Under the pieces are notes generated by a model. It did not search any database, had not been told where the DNA came from, and saw only the letters and a list, made by a program, of their open reading frames with translations. A stretch of DNA of 64,000 nucleotides from Bacteroidota bacterium. GTDB taxonomy: Bacteria; Bacteroidota; Bacteroidia; NS11-12g; UBA955. A program made the position numbers and the translations under genes. Shown here one piece after another: positions 28,840 to 35,795 of the stretch. The stretch covers positions 1 through 64,000 of the forward strand of contig JAURFW010000004.1 of the NCBI GenBank assembly GCA_030834125.1. The letters run 5' to 3'. Each line of letters starts with the position of its first letter. The stretch's first letter is position 1.

Positions 28840-29202
28840 TTATTCAGTTTTAGCCAATAATTCCTTAGTAATTACTTCTTCCAATACATGTTTTGGTAAA
28901 GCTCCTGCTTGCATCATTGGTTGTTTGTCCATTGGGATGAAAAGCATTGAAGGAATACTGCGTATTTGAAATACAGCGGAAAGCTCTTGTTCAGTTTCAG
29001 TATCTACTTTGTAAATTTTGACATCGGGGTATTCATTACTGAGTTCTTCTAGAATTGGAGCAACCATTTTACATGGTCCACACCAATCAGCATAGAAATC
29101 AATAATTGCAGGTTTGTCACCTATGAATTTCCATTCCTGTTCGGTTGTGTAATCGAAGATGTCGGTTTTGAACTTTTTCGCTGTTAAATTTATTGTAGGC
29201 AT
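28840..29202 (-). CDS. trxA: thioredoxin
   Basis: Cytoplasmic dithiol-disulfide oxidoreductase. 120 residues; the active site WCGPC is at 40-44 inside the classical IIDFYADWCGPCKMVAPILEEL context, and the cis-proline loop IRSIPSM is further on. No signal peptide. The N-terminal ~25 residues (before the core strand) are slightly longer than in E. coli TrxA. It has its own -7 element (TACCTTTG at 29207-29214) directly upstream and a terminator downstream, so it is a single-gene unit. Confidence 0.95.
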   Translation of the reverse strand: MPTINLTAKKFKTDIFDYTTEQEWKFIGDKPAIIDFYADWCGPCKMVAPILEELSNEYPDVKIYKVDTETEQELSAVFQIRSIPSMLFIPMDKQPMMQAGALPKHVLEEVITKELLAKTE

Positions 29203-29206
29203 ATTA

Positions 29207-29214
29207 CAAAGGTA
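29207..29214 (-). promoter_or_regulatory. -7 promoter element of trxA (TACCTTTG)
   Basis: Exact TAnnTTTG match on the minus strand, 4 bp before the trxA ATG; the transcript would be essentially leaderless. Confidence 0.5.
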
Positions 29215-29289
29215 CCAATAACGTTAAATTTGAATTGTGATAAATATCGCAATTGACAAATAGATTTATTATAATCGAGGAAATAAAAA

Positions 29290-30067
29290 ATGATTAGTAA
29301 AACATTATTGGTTGATGTATTCAATGAAGATATTTATTCCAGTAGGATTAGCAAAAGGATTAATTTTTTCATCATAGGCTTAATTATTCTTTCGACCCTA
29401 GAAATTATTCTTGGTACAGAGCTTTGAGTTTGATATTGTTTATTACCTTACAAGTACATTGTTTTTACTGGAGTTATTTTTCAGAATTTCGGTAGCAAAT
29501 CTATTAAACCCTAAATTCAAGGGATTTATAGGTAAGGTCAAATTTGCTTCAGAGTTTTATAATTTAATTGATATTATTTCAATTTTGCCTTTTGTATTTG
29601 GTTTTGTAGGGATAGAGTTATTTCCCTTCTTAAAAGCTCTTCGTGTGTTTAGGATTCTCAAAATTCTTAGATATTTACCTTCAGTAAAATTACTTCATGC
29701 ATCCATTGTAAATAAACGGAGTGAACTTATAATATCATTTCAAACTATTTTTATTTTAGCAGTATTATTATCTATTGGTTTATTTTATGCAGAGTATGAT
29801 CAAATTGATACTCGTTTCACGAGCGTCTCTCAAGCTCTATTATGGTCAATTGCCAAATTCATAGGTGATATAGGTGGGTATGGAGACTTTATACCGGTAA
29901 CAATTTTAGGTAAGGTTTTAGCCACTTTAAACGGGATTTTAGGGATAGCAATTTTTGCTCTTCCGGTTGGTATAATTGGCTCAGGTTTTGTAGAAGAAAT
30001 AGAGTCGGATAAAAGGCGAAAGGAATGTGATGATTTTGCCAGTATTTTTAAATCTGATTTCATTTAG
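29290..30067 (+). pseudogene. voltage-gated-type ion channel, interrupted by a frameshift
   Basis: The gene starts at ATG 29290 and reads 45 residues, including a first membrane helix (NFFIIGLIILSTLEIILGTE), before a TGA at 29425-29427. The remaining channel continues in the next frame from about 29420 to 30067: S2, S3 (IDIISILPFVFGF), an S4-like helix with regularly spaced arginines (ALRVFRILKILRYLP), a pore helix, the filter GGYGD and S6. One extra base near 29419-29422 explains the break; no homopolymer is there. The filter GGYGD replaces the usual TVGYGD, a variant I believe occurs in some bacterial ion transporters. The downstream part alone has only a TTG start and would lack S1. A real mutation or a sequencing error are both possible. 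Confidence 0.78.
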
Positions 30068-30100
30068 TAGAGTCTGAATACAATAGGTGCTAATTTTAAG

Positions 30101-30108
30101 TATATTTG
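30101..30108 (+). promoter_or_regulatory. -7 promoter element (TATATTTG)
   Basis: Exact TAnnTTTG match 18 bp before the ATG of the small acidic protein gene at 30127. Confidence 0.45.
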
Positions 30109-30126
30109 TTTGATTAGAAAAAATAT

Positions 30127-30444
30127 ATGAACAAAGATTTAATTATTTTTGGATCTGGGATGATTGGAAATTCAAATCCCTGGGATGCCCCTGAAGTTGA
30201 GCTATGGATTGGTGAATACAAAAATAGCGAATTTATTCTGGGAAGAATTTATGAAGACGAATATGAAGGAGACGAGGGCGAAACTTATTACAATTCTTTT
30301 TATTGGGAGTTTCATGAGGCCCCGTTGGATGAAAATAATGTTAGTGTCGATACATCTGTAATTGCAGAGTTAATCGATTTTATGGATTATGATAATGATT
30401 TTCAAAAAGATAAATGGAAAGAAATAATTTCCAATTTAACTTAA
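30127..30444 (+). CDS. small acidic hypothetical protein
   Basis: 105 residues, strongly acidic (Asp/Glu-rich, especially in YEDEYEGDEGETYYN and at the C-terminus), with aromatic residues alternating in a pattern suggesting beta strands. No signal peptide or known motif; the start GSGMIGNSNPWDAP could form a glycine-rich turn. It has its own -7 element and stands alone between the ion channel gene and a convergent glycosidase-like gene. I do not recognise the family. Coding status is supported by the promoter, ATG, even codon use and lack of alternatives. Confidence 0.65.
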   Translation: MNKDLIIFGSGMIGNSNPWDAPEVELWIGEYKNSEFILGRIYEDEYEGDEGETYYNSFYWEFHEAPLDENNVSVDTSVIAELIDFMDYDNDFQKDKWKEIISNLT

Positions 30445-30479
30445 GTAAATTAGTATATAGCAGATAAAGTATTTTGCGC

Positions 30480-30517
30480 CAATGTAAAGATCAATTGATC
30501 TCTTTAATCTTACATTG
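30480..30517. repeat. nested palindrome in a convergent gap
   Basis: CAATGTAA (30480-30487) is matched by TTACATTG (30510-30517), enclosing a 14-bp perfect palindrome AGATCAATTGATCT (30488-30501). It is in the 117-bp gap 30445-30561 between convergent genes. There is no T run, so it may be a rho-independent-like structure of poor quality or a protein site. Confidence 0.5.
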
Positions 30518-30561
30518 ATCAAAGGGGAATTTTAAATTACAGGTGGGCATTTCTTTTGAAA

Positions 30562-31779
30562 CTACCATCTTTTTTGTAGCTCAAAGAAAATCAGTCTCGG
30601 TTCTGTTGAGTGCCATTTTTCTTGTGCGATCAATTTTACAATTCCGAACCACTCTTCAATATCATTGGGGTCTTGGCTGTAGGAGTCTTCGAGTCCGAAT
30701 TTCCACCAAGCGTCTAAATATTCGTGTATACAAACTCCAGCAATTGGATAGTTGCAAGTTTCGATATCTTCGAGATTTTGCAAGATCCCTTGTGACTGCT
30801 CATTTTCTGTGTTGCCACCATAGCCATAATTTGGTGGACCTATATGATTTGCATTTGGCGAAACGCTTAATCCGGTTTCAGTAATTAACAAGGGTAGGGT
30901 GGGATTCTTTGCCTTTATTTCTTCTATCCAACCTTGGAAATATGTTCCACTATAACTTCCTTTCTTAGTCTGGGGTCTGTAATAGGGTACTGCGTATGAG
31001 TAGGCATTATGAGAAATGAAATCTAGAAAGTAAATATCAATATCACCAAAAGTTCGAATTTCATTTGAATAGGTAAGTAATGAAGTATGATTATATGTGT
31101 CGAATTCATAAGATCTAGCAAAATCAGCCATTTCAGCAATAAAAGCTTCACTTGCATTTATGTTTGAATCTGTCTTAATAAATCTACCTGAATAATGATT
31201 TAGATCTGAATGAGCGGAATTTGTAGTGAAAATACTTCCTTTACTTAATTCATTTCCTATGGTGAATGCGATTATAGGAATTTCATTTGAATTGAAGACT
31301 GAGTATACTCTATCAATTACTTCTTTTATGTAGTTTTTTGTGTTAGTTTTGAATGAAGAGTTTTGAAAATCTGTAACCTCTCCATCAATCCAAATTACTT
31401 GAATAATATTTAAACCACCAATTTCTTTAATTACTTCATAACAATACTTAGGAGCCCCCCATAGTCGTACAGTATTGGCTCCCATTTTCTTTATTTGGGA
31501 TAAATCGTTTTTGATACTTTCTTTTAGTTGATTGGGAAGAGCAATATTTCTCTCTATTTCCCAAGGCAAGAAACCTGGGTAGCAAGGAACGTATACGACA
31601 CCCTTAATATTAAGGGGAACATTGTTTTTGAGAATGTAATGTTGGTTGGTGCTAAACGTGATCCCAATTTGTTTTGCTTCTGATTTATTTTCACTATATT
31701 TTTTACAGCTGATTTGCGCAAAAGACAATAGAAATATGAGAAAGGCCAGAAAGTAGTTATAGATTTTCAAATGATTCAT
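30562..31779 (-). CDS. glycoside hydrolase-like TIM-barrel lipoprotein
   Basis: 405 residues. Lipoprotein signal with lipobox ISC (Cys25). From about residue 50 it reads like a clan GH-A (GH2/GH5-like) barrel: NIKGVVYVPCYPG, then IKKMGANTVRLWG, the acid/base candidate in FTIGNEL and the nucleophile candidate in LLITETGLS near residue 300, with ADFARSYEFDTYNHTSLLTYS between. Both catalytic glutamates are present. The substrate is not evident, and I see no carbohydrate-binding module. Downstream of the RMD1-like gene (15-bp gap), perhaps co-transcribed. The convergent neighbour is separated by a palindrome-containing gap. Confidence 0.78.
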   Translation of the reverse strand: MNHLKIYNYFLAFLIFLLSFAQISCKKYSENKSEAKQIGITFSTNQHYILKNNVPLNIKGVVYVPCYPGFLPWEIERNIALPNQLKESIKNDLSQIKKMGANTVRLWGAPKYCYEVIKEIGGLNIIQVIWIDGEVTDFQNSSFKTNTKNYIKEVIDRVYSVFNSNEIPIIAFTIGNELSKGSIFTTNSAHSDLNHYSGRFIKTDSNINASEAFIAEMADFARSYEFDTYNHTSLLTYSNEIRTFGDIDIYFLDFISHNAYSYAVPYYRPQTKKGSYSGTYFQGWIEEIKAKNPTLPLLITETGLSVSPNANHIGPPNYGYGGNTENEQSQGILQNLEDIETCNYPIAGVCIHEYLDAWWKFGLEDSYSQDPNDIEEWFGIVKLIAQEKWHSTEPRLIFFELQKRW

Positions 31780-31794
31780 GCAAAAAATATAAAA

Positions 31795-32580
31795 TTAAAA
31801 TAATCGTACAATAAATAAATCGATTACTTCTACAAGGATTAATGCAATAATAATAATTTCTAGTCTGCTGCTTTCATTATGATCGAGGATGTCTTTGAAT
31901 AAATCTAACTCCTCCTTAATGATAGAGTTCCTCTCATAGATATATTGATATCTATCTTTAAGGTCAAAAATTTGTTTGAGTTCAATATTTAGTCTATTCA
32001 AATATTCGTTTTCCCATGTAATATCCGGTGCGTTGAATATATATAAATTTTCAAAGATCTGATTCTTTACATTCAGAACTCTCCCGATAAACATTTTTAA
32101 CTTTTTTCGAGATAAACGTAAAGAGCCTTCATTTTCAAGTTGTTTCACATATTGTCTAGTCTCTTCAAGTAAATTGTCTGTAATTTCAAGATATTTATCA
32201 AGCGCTACTGACTGAGAAGTATTCAACATCACTAGCCGAATAAATTCGGGATTCAATTCATTTAAAGTTACTGAATTAAACTCAACTTTTTGAGTTCCCG
32301 GTTCAATTCGGATTTTTAAAGTTTCATTGAGTTCATGGTTTCCCCATAGTGGTGCGTTGGGTTCGATTATTTTGATAATCTCATTGATTTCTTCAGGTTG
32401 AAAGTTGAAAAATGATAATACACCATACTGGAATATATAAAGGAATTTGTCTTCGGTTGTTTTAATAAAAATCTCGTCTGAGTCTGAAAATATAATTTCG
32501 TATGATTTGAAAAGCATTTTGCATTTCCTGATATTTAAGCTAATTGCGATTTGTATGGCAACTACTGAATATTGTTTCAT
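31795..32580 (-). CDS. RMD1/DUF155 family membrane-anchored protein
   Basis: 261 residues. Family features: IFQYGVLSFFNF strand pair near 48-59, the central LNTSQSVALDKYLEIT, RKKLKMFIGRVLNVKNQI, a helical stretch with DITWENEYLNRLN, and the C-terminal SSRLEIIIIALILVEVIDLFIV membrane helix. In yeast the relatives (Rmd1, Rmd8) are involved in meiotic and mitochondrial processes; bacterial roles are unknown. The N-terminal VVAIQIAISLNIRK segment also belongs to the family, which supports the ATG at 32580. Followed by the glycosidase-like lipoprotein after 15 bp. Confidence 0.83.
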   Translation of the reverse strand: MKQYSVVAIQIAISLNIRKCKMLFKSYEIIFSDSDEIFIKTTEDKFLYIFQYGVLSFFNFQPEEINEIIKIIEPNAPLWGNHELNETLKIRIEPGTQKVEFNSVTLNELNPEFIRLVMLNTSQSVALDKYLEITDNLLEETRQYVKQLENEGSLRLSRKKLKMFIGRVLNVKNQIFENLYIFNAPDITWENEYLNRLNIELKQIFDLKDRYQYIYERNSIIKEELDLFKDILDHNESSRLEIIIIALILVEVIDLFIVRLF

Positions 32581-32660
32581 GAATAACTACCAAACTAATT
32601 ATTAAATATCAATTTACAAAAGATAAAACACATCAAAGATCCTCAATAATCTTACAATAA

Positions 32661-32691
32661 AAAAAGCCTCACATTTCTGTGAGGCTTTTTG
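32661..32691 (-). terminator. terminator of tRNA-Asn
   Basis: Perfect 12-bp stem (32663-32674 with 32679-32690), TTTC loop, flanked by A and T runs, directly after the tRNA-Asn gene on the minus strand. Confidence 0.85.
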
Positions 32692-32692
32692 C

Positions 32693-32765
32693 TCCCCGAG
32701 TTGGGCTCGAACCAACGACCTAGCGGTTAACAGCCGCTCGCTCTAACCAGCTGAGCTATCGAGGA
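32693..32765 (-). tRNA. tRNA-Asn (anticodon GTT)
   Basis: 73 nt cloverleaf: 5' stem TCCTCGA pairs with TCGGGGA (one T-G), D-loop AGCTCAGCTGGTTAGAG, anticodon loop CTGTTAA giving GTT, and T-loop GGTTCGAGCC. CCA is not encoded. Followed by its own terminator. Confidence 0.97.
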
Positions 32766-32788
32766 GTATGTTTTCCCTTAACGGAGTG

Positions 32789-32796
32789 CAAATTTA
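32789..32796 (-). promoter_or_regulatory. promoter of tRNA-Asn (TTG, 21 bp, TAAATTTG)
   Basis: Minus-strand -7 element TAAATTTG, with a TTG at 32818-32820 as the -33 element. It overlaps the region upstream of the divergent PfkB kinase gene. Confidence 0.65.
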
Positions 32797-32820
32797 TGGG
32801 AACTCTAGCAATATTTTCAA

Positions 32821-32828
32821 TACCTTTG
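32821..32828 (+). promoter_or_regulatory. -7 promoter element of PfkB kinase gene (TACCTTTG)
   Basis: Exact TAnnTTTG match 25 bp before the ATG at 32854, followed by a nearly pure A leader. Confidence 0.5.
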
Positions 32829-32853
32829 AAAAAAAAATAAAAAAAAATTATTC

Positions 32854-33771
32854 ATGAGTCTTTTAGTAATTGGTTCCGTGGCATTTGACGCAATAGAAAC
32901 ACCCTTTGGTGAAACAGGGAAAATAGTAGGTGGAGCCGCTTCCTACATCAGTTTAGCAACATCTATGCTTCATAATAATGTTGGCCTCGTAGCTGTTGTA
33001 GGAGAAGATTTTGATATGGATTTTGTGAAAAATCTTAACGACCGTGGAGTAGATACAACCGGATTACAAATAAAAAGTGGTGAAAAATCATTCTTTTGGC
33101 ACGGTAAATATCACATGGACATGAATAGCAGGGACACAATTACCACTGAATTGAATGTTTTGGGAGATTTTGATCCCATAGTTCCAACCAATTGGAAAAA
33201 CCCTGAGTTTGTTATGTTAGGAAATCTTAGTCCTGATGTTCAGTTAAAAACATTAGAAAGAATAGACACTAGGCCTAAAATGGTGGTTCTTGATACCATG
33301 AATTTCTGGATGGATGTCGCTTTAGATACATTGAAAGAGGTTCTTAAGAAAATTGATGTGCTTACAATCAATGATGAAGAAGCCCGTCAACTTAGTGGAG
33401 AATATAGTTTGGTTAAAGCTGCAAGAGTGATTCGTGAAATGGGACCAAAATATTTAATCATCAAAAAAGGAGAGCATGGGGCACTTTTGTTTGGAGAAGA
33501 GGAGGAAATTTTCTTTTGTCCAGCATTGCCATTAAAAGAAGTATTTGATCCTACGGGTGCCGGTGATACTTTTGCTGGAGGATTTATTGGTTACCTCGCT
33601 AAGGTTGGTAAAACAGATTTTGAAAGTATGAAACAAGCGGTAATCTACGGCAGCGCAATGGCTAGTTTCTGTGTAGAAAAATTTGGTACTGAAAAAATAG
33701 CTGAGATTTCCGAAGCCGATTTAAACAATCGTTTAGAGAAGTTTAGCAATATGATGAAAGTACAATCTTAA
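32854..33771 (+). CDS. PfkB family sugar/nucleoside kinase
   Basis: 305 residues, ribokinase fold. The N-terminal substrate motif GKIVGGAASYISLATS is at about 22-37. The C-terminal PfkB signature DPTGAGDTFAGGF, with catalytic Asp in GAGD, is near 231-243. The lid segment is short. It is a family of kinases for ribose, fructose, adenosine and related substrates; the exact substrate cannot be inferred, although the adjacent GH13 alpha-glucan gene (convergent, overlapping stop by 4 bp) suggests a carbohydrate setting. It is divergent from tRNA-Asn and has an A-rich leader without a Shine-Dalgarno sequence. Confidence 0.9.
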   Translation: MSLLVIGSVAFDAIETPFGETGKIVGGAASYISLATSMLHNNVGLVAVVGEDFDMDFVKNLNDRGVDTTGLQIKSGEKSFFWHGKYHMDMNSRDTITTELNVLGDFDPIVPTNWKNPEFVMLGNLSPDVQLKTLERIDTRPKMVVLDTMNFWMDVALDTLKEVLKKIDVLTINDEEARQLSGEYSLVKAARVIREMGPKYLIIKKGEHGALLFGEEEEIFFCPALPLKEVFDPTGAGDTFAGGFIGYLAKVGKTDFESMKQAVIYGSAMASFCVEKFGTEKIAEISEADLNNRLEKFSNMMKVQS

Positions 33772-35669
33772 GGTAGTAGTTCGAAAACTGTAGATTCCTC
33801 TGGAGATAAAGCAATTTCCTTTTGATTGATGTTATAAATCTTTCCAGAATGAATGTTCTTTAATCTATTGTAGCCATTTAGGTTTTGTTGAAATCTATTT
33901 AAATCAATAACTCTTTCTTCTGATGATTGATTGAAAATAACCATTACAGATGAATTATTGTTATGTCGGAAGTAACAATAAGTTTCATTTTCACCTGCAT
34001 ATTGAGTGGTTTTTCCGTCTTTGAATAAATCATGAGATAACCTGAAATTATTAAGTGTGCTCAAAAATGTAAAGGCCTCATTTTCGAGATCTGTTCTATC
34101 TGTTTTCTTGAATTTATTTTGTTTGTCTTCAACCCATCCACCGGGAAAATCAAATCGAACATAAGCATCACTTTCAGCTCTATCACCGGGCATTAATATT
34201 TCTGTACCATAATAAACACAAGGCATGCCACGCATTGTTAACATTAATGTCATAACTCGTTTCCAAGCATTCATGTCTTCTTTTACAACAGTAAAGATTC
34301 TGCTCATATCATGGTTGTCTACGAATGTCAAGTGCTTGTTGGGGTTGTCATAAATAAAATCTTCTCCCATACGTTGATACACAAAATTCAAACCTTTTAA
34401 CCAGTCGTATTTTTCGGTTCCTGCTTTGTGCATAGCCCAACACATTACAAAGTCGGTTAACCCTGGCAAGGTATTATTTTCAAATCCTTTTATATTGTTT
34501 TTGCAATAAACGGCTTGAGTTAAAGTTTCTTCAACCCATGTTTCTCCATAAATGGTGAAATTTGGATAATATGTAAGAATTAGCGCGTTAAGATGATTCA
34601 TGTAATCCTGATCTGCAAAAGGGTAAGTATCTATTCGATATCCGCTTAAACCTGCATATTCAATCCACCACAAATACATTTGATCTAAATATTTCCTAAT
34701 ATGAGGGTTACTTTGATTAAAGTCGGGCATTGTTTTTACGAAGGAACCATCAGTCATAAGCATTTTATCGTCCTGCGATGCGTATGGGTCTGCCGTTGTA
34801 TTTGCTCTGAAATTGCTTCTTACAAAACTGTCTTTAAAATGGAACCATCCAGTATCGTAGAATTTATACATCCAATGATTATTACCTGTATGATTTGGGA
34901 TAATGTCCATCACAAGTTTCATGTTTCTGCGCTTTAACTCAGCGGATAGATTTTTATATTCTTCGTTAGTACCTAAACGTGGGTCTATTTTGTAGTGATC
35001 AGTAATTGCATAACCGTGAAAACTTTCTTTTTCTTGGTCATTTATTTGAACTGGGTTTAACCACAAAGTGCTTATCCCTAATTCTTGAAGATAGTCTAGT
35101 TTATTATTGATTCCAGCAAGGTCTCCACCATGTCTAGCTTTGAGTGCACCTCTGTCTATCTCTTCAGGGAATTGGACTTCGGCTTGATCATTTGTTTTAT
35201 CTCCATTGCTAAATCTATCTGGGAAAATTAAATAGGTTACATCTTGAGCGCTTATTGGTAATCCCTCTTTTTTCTCTCGTTCTTTTAGTTCATAGGCAAA
35301 TTCATAAAACCTAGGTTTAGGTTTTACACCTTTTTTTGGTATTGCTTGAAACGTAATCTTACCTGGCTTTGCCTCAGGGGTAATTTTTAATTTTATATAT
35401 ACGATGTGCCTGTTTTGACTTTGCTCTGTGCCTAGAAAATTAACACCTTCATAATAATTCATTCCAAAGTCGAAGTTGATTGCGTTCTCAGCATGTACTA
35501 TTAATTCTAATTCTTGGTGATAATTCGTATACCAATGAGGTGGAGCTATTCTGTATACCGACCTTTGTTTCTTTGGTTTTCCCCAAATTCCAAGGAATTG
35601 AGCATTAGTATTTTGTGTGAAAAATAATGTTATGATTAAAAAAATAAAGTTTCGGCGAATTATACTCAT
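33768..35669 (-). CDS. secreted alpha-amylase family glycosidase (GH13)
   Basis: 633 residues from ATG 35669; a codon upstream that would extend it is TTG. A Sec signal peptide ends at TNAQ. An N-terminal beta-sandwich (about 25-130) resembles the cyclomaltodextrinase N-domain of Bacteroidetes GH13 enzymes. The (beta/alpha)8 barrel follows with the four GH13 regions: DIIPNHTG (region I), GYRIDTYPF with nucleophile Asp near 343, IYGETW with acid/base Glu near 372, and FVDNHD near 450. It probably degrades maltodextrins or cyclodextrins in the periplasm. No T9SS tail, so not exported by T9SS. Divergent from the large T9SS protein. Confidence 0.93.
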   Translation of the reverse strand: MSIIRRNFIFLIITLFFTQNTNAQFLGIWGKPKKQRSVYRIAPPHWYTNYHQELELIVHAENAINFDFGMNYYEGVNFLGTEQSQNRHIVYIKLKITPEAKPGKITFQAIPKKGVKPKPRFYEFAYELKEREKKEGLPISAQDVTYLIFPDRFSNGDKTNDQAEVQFPEEIDRGALKARHGGDLAGINNKLDYLQELGISTLWLNPVQINDQEKESFHGYAITDHYKIDPRLGTNEEYKNLSAELKRRNMKLVMDIIPNHTGNNHWMYKFYDTGWFHFKDSFVRSNFRANTTADPYASQDDKMLMTDGSFVKTMPDFNQSNPHIRKYLDQMYLWWIEYAGLSGYRIDTYPFADQDYMNHLNALILTYYPNFTIYGETWVEETLTQAVYCKNNIKGFENNTLPGLTDFVMCWAMHKAGTEKYDWLKGLNFVYQRMGEDFIYDNPNKHLTFVDNHDMSRIFTVVKEDMNAWKRVMTLMLTMRGMPCVYYGTEILMPGDRAESDAYVRFDFPGGWVEDKQNKFKKTDRTDLENEAFTFLSTLNNFRLSHDLFKDGKTTQYAGENETYCYFRHNNNSSVMVIFNQSSEERVIDLNRFQQNLNGYNRLKNIHSGKIYNINQKEIALSPEESTVFELLP

Positions 35670-35795
35670 ACAAAACAAAGGTCGTGATTTTGAATTTAAC
35701 TAAATGTCAGGTTGACACTTTTTTTCCATTATTGATAAAATCTTAACGATTTTTTACTAAATTCGTCGTTGAAATAAACCACAATAAAATCAAAT

